Counted from the stretch's first letter, positions 9,282 through 18,645 are shown. The stretch is 64,000 nt of DNA from Candidatus Scalindua sp. (GCA_018670825.1 JABHIW010000140.1:1-64000), one strand, 5' to 3'. The notes: a model not told the origin generated them from the letters alone. Numbers and translations are program-made.

Positions 9282-10307
9282 ATGAGTACCAAAAAGATTC
9301 TACTTACGATCGGAATAGCTTTTTCTATATTCTTAATCACCCTCCCACTAATAAGTTACAAGTTTCTTAAAACTGCAGTTAAATCCGCAGCTTTTAATCA
9401 CTTAGTCACCGTCAGAGGGTTGTTAAAACATCAGATAGAAAATTATTTTCAGGAGAGATTTGGAGACATAAATGTTCTCTCTAGAAATCCTGTAATTGGA
9501 CAAGCTTTTTCCCGATTAGAGAAGGCTTTTCACTCTTCAGGACTGGAGGGTGACCAATACATTAAGATATCTGAGCTTTATCAGCCTTTGATGGAGTATT
9601 ATTTAACTGACTATGGTTATGTGAACTTATATTTTGTTGATAATGAGGGAGATGTAATGTACTCAGCCATTAGAGAGGAGTTTACAGGAACTAATCTGGT
9701 TACCGGCAGATATAAGCAATTTAGTATCGGCGAGGTCTATGCAAATGGTTTAGACGGAGTAGCGTTTGAGGACTATACATGGCAGGAAGAATTGGCCGAG
9801 TTTACTTCATACTTTTCCGCACCTGTTTACGACGGACAAATGCTGTTGGGCGTTTTGGTAATCGAAATCCCTTTCTCTCATCTAGATGCTATTATGACAA
9901 AGAGAGAAGGTTTAGGAGAGACAGGAGAAATGTACCTTGTAGGCGACGATAGCTATATGAGGTCAAACTCCCGGTTTGTTGAAGAACCTACCGTACTTCA
10001 GAAAGAAGTAGATACAATAGCAACAAGAGAGGCGTTAGACGGAATAGAAGGAGAAAAAATAATAAAAGACTATCGAAGAGTTCCGGTATTAAGTGCGTAT
10101 ACACCGTTAGATCTTAAATTTGTCAATTGGGCACTACTGGTTGAAATTGATGAAGGAGAGGCGTTTGCGGCGGTTAATACTGTAGAAAAAAGAGTGACAA
10201 TACTTGGATCATTAATTGCAACCATAACCTTCCTGTTCATTTATCTAGTGAATAGAAGGAAGAAAATAGCTATGGTTGCAGAATCTTTAGAAGGCACTAA
10301 AACCTGA
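9282..10307 (+). CDS. Orphan Cache-domain membrane sensor without output domain
   Basis: The protein starts with a TM helix (ILLTIGIAFSIFLITLPLIS) and ends with another (VTILGSLIATITFLFIYLV) followed by only about 20 residues. The roughly 270 residues between them look like a periplasmic double Cache sensor: a long first helix, YLTDYGYVNLYFVDNEGDVMYS, then YFSAPVYDGQMLLGVLVIEIP and a second GETGEMYLVGDD module. Such domains usually feed HAMP-kinase, GGDEF or chemoreceptor modules, but here the frame stops right after the second TM. An in-frame GTG at 9141 would add 47 poorly conserved-looking residues; the ATG at 9282 gives a normal sensor N-terminus, though without a clear ribosome binding site. 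It may be a truncated receptor or partner an unlinked cytoplasmic protein. Confidence 0.8.
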   Translation: MSTKKILLTIGIAFSIFLITLPLISYKFLKTAVKSAAFNHLVTVRGLLKHQIENYFQERFGDINVLSRNPVIGQAFSRLEKAFHSSGLEGDQYIKISELYQPLMEYYLTDYGYVNLYFVDNEGDVMYSAIREEFTGTNLVTGRYKQFSIGEVYANGLDGVAFEDYTWQEELAEFTSYFSAPVYDGQMLLGVLVIEIPFSHLDAIMTKREGLGETGEMYLVGDDSYMRSNSRFVEEPTVLQKEVDTIATREALDGIEGEKIIKDYRRVPVLSAYTPLDLKFVNWALLVEIDEGEAFAAVNTVEKRVTILGSLIATITFLFIYLVNRRKKIAMVAESLEGTKT

Positions 10308-10493
10308 TTAATTCCGGAAGGATAGTTAGCTCTAAACTAAAAAGAGCATTATTGTTCTATTCTCCGCATGGAAAATAACCTGCTTCAAGAATATAGACAC
10401 CCAATACTAACACCTCACGTATACAAAACGTCACACAACTCATTACCCTGAACCTTTAATGCATAATGCTGTTAAAAACTTTTCCCATTTTGA

Positions 10494-11300
10494 TTACTCT
10501 TTTACCTTCTTAGCTCTATTCTGTGAATATGCATCCTGAACCGCTATATAAGGATCTATCGCATCTTCTACCAAGCCCTCATAAGTATCTCCTTTGTCTA
10601 TGGAAATATCATTGATGGCAATGTAAGTTCTAGCAGCGGTAGAGGCATATGGAGCAACAAACGTCAGAAGCGTTACCGGATCAAGCGCTATGTCTACTAC
10701 CAGTCCACAGGCATCGCGTACGTTGGATGGGCCAAAAAAAGGTAATTCAAGATGTGATCCTGCTCCCATGTCATAACGTCCAAGAGTCTGTCCAAAGTCT
10801 TCATCTTGTTGTTCCAGATGAAAGTATTTCTTTGCCGGATCAGTAAATCCAGCTCCACCGATAGTAGAATTAATAAGAAGTCGCGTTAATTCCGTACCAG
10901 CACCCTTAAATTTACCTTGAAAGAGGCAGTTGAAAAAACGACCGGGCATCCTAACATTTGTAAAGAAATTTCTAACACCTAGTCGTGCAAATTCAGGTAC
11001 AACAGTCTTGTAGCCTTTTGATACAGGCCTGAAAAAGCCATAGTATAATTTGTCATTGAAGGTAAAGATCGCTCTATTATAAGACGGGAATGAATCTTTA
11101 ACGAATGTTGCATCCATCGAAATATCTACATAATCTACATCCTCGTCTGTATCGCTGGTATCTATAACAGGACTAACATCATCACTCTTGTTTACAGCAG
11201 GCTGCTCCCTCGATGCAGTTGAATCTTCTGCAAATAAGGAGATATTAAACGTGTACATTGTTAAAACAAAAAAACACACCAATAAAACTAGTTTCCTCAT
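10494..11300 (-). CDS. mlaA: MlaA/VacJ-type outer-membrane lipid asymmetry protein
   Basis: MlaA family proteins remove phospholipid from the outer leaflet of the outer membrane and hand it to periplasmic MlaC. After a signal peptide and an acidic linker (DTSDTDEDVDYVD), the conserved body is plain: YNRAIFTFNDKLYY, FFRPVSKGYKTVVPEFARLGVRNFF, RLLINSTIGGAGFTDPA, DFGQTLGRYDMGAGSHLELPF, and LDPVTLL. There is no convincing lipobox Cys in the signal peptide, unlike E. coli MlaA. It lies downstream of an RND transporter and an MlaC-like gene on the same strand, though with a 400-base gap. Confidence 0.92.
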   Translation of the reverse strand: MRKLVLLVCFFVLTMYTFNISLFAEDSTASREQPAVNKSDDVSPVIDTSDTDEDVDYVDISMDATFVKDSFPSYNRAIFTFNDKLYYGFFRPVSKGYKTVVPEFARLGVRNFFTNVRMPGRFFNCLFQGKFKGAGTELTRLLINSTIGGAGFTDPAKKYFHLEQQDEDFGQTLGRYDMGAGSHLELPFFGPSNVRDACGLVVDIALDPVTLLTFVAPYASTAARTYIAINDISIDKGDTYEGLVEDAIDPYIAVQDAYSQNRAKKVKE

Positions 11301-11702
11301 CTGTTAACTCCCGTATTTATAGCTAGTATTAAAAATAATTTATTTCTTATATTTGTAGATTCTTCAACTTGCGTCATTATTTAAAAACTTAATCGCTCAG
11401 ATTCTAGCAAAATACATCTAAGTTGGCTACGATAATTTTTTGCCAAATCTACGAGAAAGTATCCTAACACTTTCGCAATAATAATACCAATCTTTCACTT
11501 TCATATACAAAAGTTTAATGAATCACATAAACTACTATTATACAAACGATTACAGTATTTATTAGAGAAAGAGAAGTAATAGACCAGAGTGATTAACGGT
11601 GAATAAAGCCGTAATTATTGCGGGCGCACACAAGCGCCAACTAGCAACTGCGCAATTAATGCGCATGCCCAGGTTGATTAATCAGGTTTTTACAACATAA
11701 AC
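11301..11702. other. Intergenic region between RND transporter and mlaA
   Basis: About 400 bases with no open frame worth reporting. A small GCGC-rich self-complementary patch (TGCGCAATTAATGCGCA near 11647-11663) lies just after the RND stop on the minus strand; it lacks a clear T-tract. No promoter for mlaA was identified with confidence. Confidence 0.4.
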
Positions 11703-14300
11703 CTATTTCCCAAAGGGCTTAAACACTATTATCAATCGCGGCAATAATGTTAATGCAGTAATTAGCGCAATAAACATTGCAAGACTGGTAAGAAGGCCGA
11801 AAAGAATCGTGGGAATAAAATATGATAAAACCAGGATAGAGAAACCTGCAATAATGGTAAGAGATGTATAGTACATCGCATTTCCTATACTTCCATGGCA
11901 ACGATGCATTGCATTAATATAATTCTGGTCAACTTCGTATTCTTCCTTGAATCGGTGAATATAATGAATAGTATCATCAACGGCAATACCGATACTTATT
12001 GCCGCTATAGTAATAGTTATGAAATCCAGCGGAAGTCCTGCCAACCCCATCACACCAAGTACTGCAATAGCAGAAATCACATTAGGTAGAATTGCAATCA
12101 GGGCTATCTTTATAGAACGAAATAAGACCGTAAACATAATCATTAAAGCAAGCACAACGAACCCTATAGTTAATATCTGAGAACTGAAAAGGCTTTGGAG
12201 CATATTATTATAAAGAACCATCATTCCGGCTAAGTGATATTGATTCTCTTGTAAATCAAGTTTATCCCCCATATCAAATATTATCTGTTTGAGTAAGTCG
12301 TCCCTTTTTAACCCCTTCAACGAATCTTTTATCCGTACGGTCAGACGGGCTTGATTGTCCGGAATTGATATGTAAGGAGAAAGGGCCATATCTTTAAAAT
12401 TATCAGGCAACTGAGTATAAAGAAGTGCAAGTTGGAAATCGTCAAGAGGCTTTCCTTCAGTAAATTGCTCAGCGATCTTCAACATCGTCCCTAGAGATAA
12501 AACCTTACCAATTTCAGGTAAACTATCAAGATAATCATGGACTTTCATAATTTTGGCCATCTTATCAGCAGTAAACCAATATTTGTCTGAATTATCCTCC
12601 TCTTCAAATTCGTCAAACTCGCTAAATTCGTCATCAAAGTCTGCATCAGACTCTGCAATAGTCTCTTTATTTGACAATGGAACATCCTCTATCTTCTGGG
12701 CATCTACAATAACATCAAGAGGTGTTGTACTTACTGTATCCTGGACAATAACCTCAGTATCTTGATTTGATAACAGGACATCCTTTTTCTCATCAAAACT
12801 CAAGATAATATCCAGAGGTGTTGTTCCTCCCAGATTCTGATCAATCACCTTCAGGCCTTGATAAATCTCAGTTGACTTCCGAAAATAGTCGATAAAACTA
12901 TTTTCTACCGTCAGCCTTGAAACACCTACACCTATCATAACTATGAGAAGACCTGTTACAATAAATACCGTTTTTGCATAATTCTGGGTAATATTCGCCA
13001 GTATACGAGTGAACCCGCTACAAAATTGTCGCTCCTCACCAGTTTTATTTTTTGGAAGCAGACACAAAATAGCAGGAAAAAGAAAAAAAGTAACAATGAG
13101 AGATACTACCAGCCCAACACTCATCATCAAACCAAAGTTTATGACAGGTAGAATATCACAAATCAGCAAAGAACCAAAGCCGGCAACTGTTGTTAAAGTG
13201 GTATAGAGACAAGGAACAAATTTTGAAAAAACCGTCTCTTTAACCAGTTCCATTTGAGACCACTCAGGATTTTCTACCTCCAATTCTCTATACCTGACAA
13301 TCAGGTGAATAGTCAATGCCATGGTAATAATAAGCTGCAGGGAGATAAAGTTTGATGATATTACCGTTACTTCCCATCCAAATATACCGAGTATCCCTAT
13401 CATAGAAAGCACGGAGAGTGTACAGCAGAGAACCGGCAAAACTACCCAGCGGATTTTTCTAAAAATAAACCCGAGTGCTACAATCAGAAAAATGACAATA
13501 CCAATTCCGAACACCTTAAGATCCTTTTTAACAAATGTGATCAGATCATCCGTAATCATTGATATTCCACCGAGAAACAGCTCAGCATCCTGTCTATAGC
13601 CGTCCATTATAGTACGAACAGCAGCTATATCGCTGTGCCTCTCTTTATCCATGCGGATTTTACATTCTCTATAGGCGCTCTTAAGCTGTGCAAGTTCAGT
13701 ACGCTCTGCCGGTGTGATTGTATTAACAGACAGCTTCTGCCTTAGGTCACCTCTTCTGGAAACAACTCTCTCATACTCCGCATCTTCAGTAAAATGGACC
13801 ATAAGCGCAGTCATCTTCATATCAGCACTAACCAGAAGTTCCTGATAAATCGGGCTGCTTTCTATCTCGGTCCGTGCAAGGTGTATATCAACGTCCGGAT
13901 GCTCCAGGTTCTTGATATTTGGTATCAACTCCTTGATAGGAACTGGAGGATTTCTTAGAAGTGGAACGTCAAGGATTGTAAGAACAGTGGAAACACGCTT
14001 TATTTTTTTTAATTCATCCCGCAATGAACCAAGTTTACTAAGCGTTTCAGGGGAAAAAATATCCCCCTTTGGTTTATATGTTATAAACATATAACTATGT
14101 GAACCATATGTTTTGCTTATTTTACGGTAATATTTATAATCTTTGTCATTCTCCAGTATCAGAGAATCTGCTGAGGCGTCTATCCTGAAGTGCTTAGCAT
14201 TAAAGCCAAGATACGCAAACACTCCCAACAACACAATAATGACAATAATGGGTCTGTTTAATATATACCTGGTGTAGAAATTTAGAAGAGATGATTGCAT
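11703..14300 (-). CDS. RND-superfamily (MMPL/HpnN-like) lipid exporter
   Basis: A 865-residue inner-membrane protein with the two-repeat RND layout: an N-terminal TM, a large periplasmic loop starting FRIDASADSLILEND, a cluster of TMs near residues 255-420, a second periplasmic loop, and a final TM cluster containing ISIGIAVDDTIHYIHRFKEE. This layout and the IDASADSLI segment fit HpnN-like/MMPL transporters, which move hopanoids or other lipids. The second loop carries an unusually acidic insert (DDEFSEFDEFEEEDNSD, about residues 555-575). Its neighbours, MlaC-like upstream and MlaA downstream, support lipid transport between membranes. The substrate is not visible from sequence; hopanoids are one possibility. 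Confidence 0.88.
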   Translation of the reverse strand: MQSSLLNFYTRYILNRPIIVIIVLLGVFAYLGFNAKHFRIDASADSLILENDKDYKYYRKISKTYGSHSYMFITYKPKGDIFSPETLSKLGSLRDELKKIKRVSTVLTILDVPLLRNPPVPIKELIPNIKNLEHPDVDIHLARTEIESSPIYQELLVSADMKMTALMVHFTEDAEYERVVSRRGDLRQKLSVNTITPAERTELAQLKSAYRECKIRMDKERHSDIAAVRTIMDGYRQDAELFLGGISMITDDLITFVKKDLKVFGIGIVIFLIVALGFIFRKIRWVVLPVLCCTLSVLSMIGILGIFGWEVTVISSNFISLQLIITMALTIHLIVRYRELEVENPEWSQMELVKETVFSKFVPCLYTTLTTVAGFGSLLICDILPVINFGLMMSVGLVVSLIVTFFLFPAILCLLPKNKTGEERQFCSGFTRILANITQNYAKTVFIVTGLLIVMIGVGVSRLTVENSFIDYFRKSTEIYQGLKVIDQNLGGTTPLDIILSFDEKKDVLLSNQDTEVIVQDTVSTTPLDVIVDAQKIEDVPLSNKETIAESDADFDDEFSEFDEFEEEDNSDKYWFTADKMAKIMKVHDYLDSLPEIGKVLSLGTMLKIAEQFTEGKPLDDFQLALLYTQLPDNFKDMALSPYISIPDNQARLTVRIKDSLKGLKRDDLLKQIIFDMGDKLDLQENQYHLAGMMVLYNNMLQSLFSSQILTIGFVVLALMIMFTVLFRSIKIALIAILPNVISAIAVLGVMGLAGLPLDFITITIAAISIGIAVDDTIHYIHRFKEEYEVDQNYINAMHRCHGSIGNAMYYTSLTIIAGFSILVLSYFIPTILFGLLTSLAMFIALITALTLLPRLIIVFKPFGK

Positions 14301-14349
14301 AAGATAAGTAGCTACAAGTATGGTGAGATGCTATAAACGAAAACCGCTT

Positions 14350-14955
14350 TTATAATTCTTTATTTCCTTCTTTTTCTTCTTTCATCTCTCTCATTTTTAC
14401 CAGCAAATCTTCAACCTTACCGCTTGCGAGGATATGATTGTACTGAGACCGGTATGTATGAATCAGGCTTACGCCTTCAATAGTAATATCATAAATTCTC
14501 CATCCGGTTTTACCGTTGGACATTTTATATAATATTGAATACTTCTTACCATTTGACAGCAACATTGTTGGTATCTGAACTTTCTTTCCCTTTACTACCG
14601 TAGCTGGTTTAAAAACGACTTCCTCATTGCTGAATAAATCTAACTTGTCAACGTAAAAGCGCCGAAAAGCATCAGTAAAAAGTTTTGTAAACTCGGCCCT
14701 CTGCTCGGTATTAAATTCAGACCAATGTTTTTTACCTATAGACAATTTCGCCATTAGTGGATAACCGAAAACTGTATCGGTAATCTCGATGACTTTGATC
14801 TTCTTCTGATCCAATGTCATCTCTTTATCTAACATCACGGTAAACACCTTATCGACAGACGACTTTAATATTTTTTCGGCCTCAGTTTCAACATCTGCAG
14901 CTACAACCGAAGACAAGAAGAGAAAAAATAATAAAAAGCAAGAAATCATTTTCAT
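14350..14955 (-). CDS. mlaC: MlaC/Ttg2D-family periplasmic lipid-binding protein
   Basis: A 201-residue secreted protein: signal peptide MKMISCFLLFFLFLSSVVAA, then the MlaC pattern VFTVMLDKEMTLDQKKIKVIEI, FGYPLMAKLSIGKKHWSEF, LFTDAFRRFYVDKLDLFS and a C-terminal GWRIYDITIEGVSLIHTYRSQ. These are the characteristic helices and the WRIYD-IEGVSL strand of the Ttg2/MlaC fold that carries one phospholipid across the periplasm. It starts the mlaC-RND-mlaA series; the RND gene follows 49 bases later. Use of an RND protein in place of the MlaFEDB ABC complex resembles HpnN/HpnM pairs. Confidence 0.9.
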   Translation of the reverse strand: MKMISCFLLFFLFLSSVVAADVETEAEKILKSSVDKVFTVMLDKEMTLDQKKIKVIEITDTVFGYPLMAKLSIGKKHWSEFNTEQRAEFTKLFTDAFRRFYVDKLDLFSNEEVVFKPATVVKGKKVQIPTMLLSNGKKYSILYKMSNGKTGWRIYDITIEGVSLIHTYRSQYNHILASGKVEDLLVKMREMKEEKEGNKEL

Positions 14956-15253
14956 GGTTTACCCCTTTACCCTTTTTTTAGTTTTTGTGTAGTATGTGTC
15001 TCTTATTTCGCAATAACAAGTGTACGCAAATATTGCGGCATCATTCTTGTCAAGCGTAACACTTTCCAATGCACAAGAGACTCACAATCTTATTTTTTTA
15101 TGAATTTGCAATGAATCCAATTAAATCATCTATAATGATTGTTGTCAAGAAAGGAAAACAGGGATTTCTTGAAAAGGTATCTAAACGCTTATAAAAAAAG
15201 CAATAATATCCGGCTGTAAAATAGCTGAAATTAAATAAAGACAAGCTTAGGTT

Positions 15254-15934
15254 TTATCGCCACCATATCCTTGAGCGCAAATATTCTATCCATTTGAATA
15301 CTTCACGTTCAACCTTAATAGCTTCACTTATCAGTATGTTAATGTCTCTTTCAGGAAATGTTGATTTTGCCCTTACTATTTCCAGCATGTAGACACATAT
15401 CTTCGCATTTTTTAACGAACGCTTGCAATTTGCTATATTACCACATAGCATATCTCTTTCGTATCCCATACCATGTCCTCCTGCTATTTTGGCAGGAATT
15501 ATAGAGGATGCAGAAATAGCATCTAAAATATCCTCATCTGTACCCACTCCTTCACGGTTTTTAAAATATTTGCTCAGTTTAATATAAAATTCGTAACTTT
15601 TCTTATAGGCAACTATATTTTTAACATCTTCGACTTCACCTTCTATTGTTTCCTCATATTCAGTAGAATTATCAAAAATCTGGTTTATCTCATATATTCG
15701 ACATTCGCCTCTTTTCTCACAACTGTCACACGACTCATTATCATTATAGACGCACCCTTCATATTTATGAATCCACCCCATCTCTTTAGCTATAAGGGTA
15801 TCACAATCCGGGTGATTATGTAACGTTTCAAACAACTCAAGGTATTTTGCAGTGCGAACATCCGCTTTTTGCAAGAACCTTTCCCAGTCTTCTTCGTCCC
15901 AATCATCGTCTTCATAATAATCATTATCTTTCAT
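15254..15934 (-). CDS. Hypothetical acidic protein with Cys cluster
   Basis: I do not recognise the family. The chosen ATG at 15934 has AGAGGAAG 6 bases upstream and lies just past the mqnC stop; an upstream in-frame start would overlap mqnC. The protein (226 aa) begins with an extremely acidic stretch DNDYYEDDDWDEEDWE, then has a C-x7-C-x2-C-x5-C cluster (CVYNDNESCDSCEKRGEC) that could bind Zn or an Fe-S cluster, an acidic linker, and a mainly helical C-terminal half with GGHGMGYERDMLCGN. It is the third gene of an mqnA-mqnC operon by strand and spacing. A role in menaquinone synthesis is not shown by the sequence. Confidence 0.75.
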   Translation of the reverse strand: MKDNDYYEDDDWDEEDWERFLQKADVRTAKYLELFETLHNHPDCDTLIAKEMGWIHKYEGCVYNDNESCDSCEKRGECRIYEINQIFDNSTEYEETIEGEVEDVKNIVAYKKSYEFYIKLSKYFKNREGVGTDEDILDAISASSIIPAKIAGGHGMGYERDMLCGNIANCKRSLKNAKICVYMLEIVRAKSTFPERDINILISEAIKVEREVFKWIEYLRSRIWWR

Positions 15935-15936
15935 GT

Positions 15937-17016
15937 TTACTTCCTCTTGAGAATGTTGTAATAACAATCCCTCTGCATCGCCTCAAAGCCGAGATCTTCT
16001 ATTAACAATATCATTTCCTCTTTATTCAAACGATAATTCACCCCGGCAGCTCTCACCACATTTTCTTCAATCATAGTGCTTCCCAAATCATTTGCTCCAA
16101 ACTTTAATGCAAGTTGTGCAATTTTTGAACCCTGTGTTACCCATGATGCCTGGATATTGGGAACATTGTCCAGAAACAAACGGGAAACTGCAAGTGTCTT
16201 GAGATAATCAAAACCGCCAATTGTATATCCTGTTATCTTCTCTACAGACGAGGACAAGGCTGTATTCTTTGGTTGGAATGTCCACGGAATAAATGCAGTA
16301 AACCCCCCTGTCTCATCCTGTAGTTGCCTGATTTTTTCAAGATGTACAATTCTCTCTTCCAATGTTTCAACGTGTCCAAACATCATTGTTGCCGTACTCT
16401 TTATTCCTGACATGTGTGCTTCTCTCATTACCTGTAACCATTCATCGGCAGAACATTTATGTGGGCTTAGTATACCCCTGCATCTGTCAGTAAGTATTTC
16501 AGCCCCACCACCGGGAATAGTATCAAGCCCCGCGTTCTTTAATAACACCAAGACCTCCTTTGATGGCAGATCGTTCAGTGCCGAAAGATGCATTATTTCC
16601 GGAGGAGAAAAAGAGTGAATATGAATATCAAACTTCTCTTTAATTGACTTCAAGAGATCAACATAATAATCTATCTTTAAATCCGGATGCAAACCTCCCT
16701 GCATTAATATTTGTGTGCCACCGAGTGATATTGTCTCTTCAATTTTCTTAAAGATTTCATCTTTAGACAGCACGTAACCATCTCTGTGGTCAGTATCTTT
16801 ATAAAAAGCACAAAACGTACAACCGGAAGTACAGACGTTCGTATAATTTATATTACGGTCTACTATGTATGTCCTGTATTGTTCGGGGTGAAGTTCCTGG
16901 CATAATCTGTCTGCCGCTGTTCCCAGGCCTATCAAATCGTGTGACCCGATGAGGTTAACACCGTTCTCGAAAGACAATCTTTTTTGGGAACAGATACTTT
17001 CAATTACACTATTCAT
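15937..17016 (-). CDS. mqnC: Cyclic dehypoxanthinyl futalosine synthase (radical SAM)
   Basis: Radical SAM enzyme of the futalosine route to menaquinone. The CTSGCTFCAF motif gives the CxxxCxxC cluster ligands, followed by GGTQILMQGGLHPDL, SFSPPEI, LKNAGLDTIPGGGAEIL, GIKSTATMMFGHVET and the C-terminal LGSTMIEENVVRAAG, all hallmarks of MqnC. The start used is the ATG at 17016, which overlaps the mqnA stop by 8 bases (coupled translation); a TTG four codons upstream is an alternative. The partner chorismate dehydratase mqnA lies directly upstream. mqnB and mqnD are not in the window. Confidence 0.95.
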   Translation of the reverse strand: MNSVIESICSQKRLSFENGVNLIGSHDLIGLGTAADRLCQELHPEQYRTYIVDRNINYTNVCTSGCTFCAFYKDTDHRDGYVLSKDEIFKKIEETISLGGTQILMQGGLHPDLKIDYYVDLLKSIKEKFDIHIHSFSPPEIMHLSALNDLPSKEVLVLLKNAGLDTIPGGGAEILTDRCRGILSPHKCSADEWLQVMREAHMSGIKSTATMMFGHVETLEERIVHLEKIRQLQDETGGFTAFIPWTFQPKNTALSSSVEKITGYTIGGFDYLKTLAVSRLFLDNVPNIQASWVTQGSKIAQLALKFGANDLGSTMIEENVVRAAGVNYRLNKEEMILLIEDLGFEAMQRDCYYNILKRK

Positions 17017-17803
17017 TGTAGAATTCAATCTTTACCCCATCCTTAACTTCTCCCATTTCCAGGGCGTAATCATAAAAAGATTTAAGGCCTCGAACTTCCT
17101 GCTCACCCAAATTATATTTAATCGACTCTTTGAGATACCGGAAGCAACGCTCTTTTTCCATTCCCAGTCTAGCTGCTTCAACATCTGCGATTTCGTCTAA
17201 AGACTTCATTCCACACTCTTTTGCATCAATTAACAGTTTGCTGAGCCCCGGTAATTTAGACCCGGATTTTGTTACCCAGACTGCATAAACAAAAGGCAAC
17301 CCCGTCAACTCATTCCACTCCTCCCCTAAATCCAGTACGATAAAGCCCTCTTCCCGTACTTTCATTGCATCGTCTCCAATGACGAGAAAAGCATCCGCGT
17401 ATTCATTATAAATCTTCCGTTTGTCATCAAGCACAATATATTCCGGGTTCAAAGAGTACTTTTTCCGGAGAATAATTTTTGTGAGAACACACGACGTCAA
17501 GGAATCTTTATCGAGAGCAACAGTCCTGATCTTGTCCATTGAAGGCACTTTAATAAAGAGCTTCACGCTCTCCACCAGACCATTTGAGGCGATAGCGCTT
17601 CCCGGAATAATTTCATAACCGGTACTTCTGAAATAGCCCGCGGATGGCATTGAGATTACGTCCAATTCATCATTTTCAAGCATCTCCGGTAATACCGATG
17701 GAACGCCATACACAATATCTATTTTGTCCGCTTTTTCCTGCAAACCATATATCAACGGTTTTGCATTCATATAGGGAACAACACCAATCTTTAATTTATC
17801 CAT
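17009..17803 (-). CDS. mqnA: Chorismate dehydratase
   Basis: First step of the futalosine menaquinone pathway. The 264-residue protein starts MDKLKIGVVPYMNAKPLIYGL, the standard MqnA N-terminus, with DVISMPSAGYFRS, GSAIASNGLVESVKLF and GLPFVYAVWV typical of this periplasmic-binding-protein-like fold. The frame stays open 26 codons further upstream (to 17881), but that extension is encoded by a dispersed REP-like repeat and is not conserved protein, so ATG 17803 is chosen. The repeat hairpin ends 7 bases before the ATG, exactly where a ribosome binding site would lie, and no SD is visible. The gene overlaps mqnC at its end. Confidence 0.93.
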   Translation of the reverse strand: MDKLKIGVVPYMNAKPLIYGLQEKADKIDIVYGVPSVLPEMLENDELDVISMPSAGYFRSTGYEIIPGSAIASNGLVESVKLFIKVPSMDKIRTVALDKDSLTSCVLTKIILRKKYSLNPEYIVLDDKRKIYNEYADAFLVIGDDAMKVREEGFIVLDLGEEWNELTGLPFVYAVWVTKSGSKLPGLSKLLIDAKECGMKSLDEIADVEAARLGMEKERCFRYLKESIKYNLGEQEVRGLKSFYDYALEMGEVKDGVKIEFYNE

Positions 17804-17804
17804 T

Positions 17805-17876
17805 GTAGCCGCAGGCTTTAGCCTGCGTTTCTCCTTATCTGATGTGTATTTGAAAATCTCACGTAAGTTACGTAAC
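17805..17876 (-). repeat. Dispersed REP-like palindromic element, copy B, abutting mqnA start
   Basis: Inverted copy of the element at 4035-4102. Shared blocks are GTAACTTACG, CAAATAC and the perfect hairpin CGCAGGC-TTTA-GCCTGCG (plus-strand reading, 17810-17827). It lies directly against the mqnA start codon and extends the open frame upstream of it. Confidence 0.78.
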
Positions 17877-18170
17877 CACAAAAACCGCTCAATAGTAGCT
17901 GCAAATTAAAACTAAGTAGTATATCTGTAAAGAGATACAGAAGCAACGAGAAAGTGGAAATCTAAAAAGTCTCTAAAAACAGACCCTAACATAATGAGAA
18001 TGATTATATTTTCTCTATTTATTCCATTATAGATGTCATTCCCGCCCGCCTATACCTAATTTGGGCAGGCATGCTTTCAGCGGGAATCCAGGATGAACAG
18101 TCCTTTAGATACCCGATAAGCTTGTCCTCGTGCCCACCCGGATAAATCCGTTCGCCAGCCCGACGTGCAT

Positions 18171-18301
18171 GAGGCTGTGTCACAATTACAAAAACACACT
18201 TATTGTCATTCTGAACGAAGTGAAGAATCTAATGTCTACAATAGGTTACAAATCAAGATTCTTCGGCTATCACCTTAGAATGACATTATGACACAGTCTG
18301 C
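18171..18301. repeat. MITE-like inverted-repeat element
   Basis: Imperfect terminal inverted repeats: the left end begins GGCTGTGTCACAAT and the right end, read on the other strand, GACTGTGTCATAAT. Both arms then contain a GTCATTCT ... GAAGAATCT block facing each other around an AT-rich centre. The same GTCATTCTGA/GAAGAATCT words occur at 22925-23003 and, as one half, at 46368-46410. No coding capacity, so it would depend on a transposase elsewhere. Confidence 0.7.
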
Positions 18302-18617
18302 ATTCTGGCGGGAACGGAAAAACGGGGAGGTGCTCTGGTATGACAAAAGGCGCGCACGCAAAAACCTGACCGAACACCACGGGGTTATAGCAACCGTTAT
18401 AACAATGTAACATGTTTGTATTAAGAGTCTTAACAAATTAAGGACAAACGAAAGAACCCAATGTGGTAGATTTGCCTTGACATTAATATGTGCTTTTGAT
18501 AGATACGCTAAAACTACACAATTATTGTAATATAAAAGTGTTATAGCTTGCAGAGTTGTGTTCCTGATGTAAACGTGAAAAACATACCTATGTCAATACA
18601 AATACTCAAGCACAGGA

Positions 18618-18645
18618 AGAGACTTAAATGAATTTAAGTCTCTTC
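18618..18645. promoter_or_regulatory. Strong hairpin upstream of collagen-like gene
   Basis: AAGAGACTTAAAT and ATTTAAGTCTCTT are near-perfect complements and form a long stem with almost no loop. No T-run follows on either strand. It sits about 85 bases upstream of the start codon at 18731 and could be an operator, an mRNA-stabilising stem or part of a mobile repeat. Confidence 0.45.

Noticed and set aside
17804-17881. N-terminal extension of MqnA
   Set aside because: Encoded by a dispersed repeat and not part of the MqnA fold.
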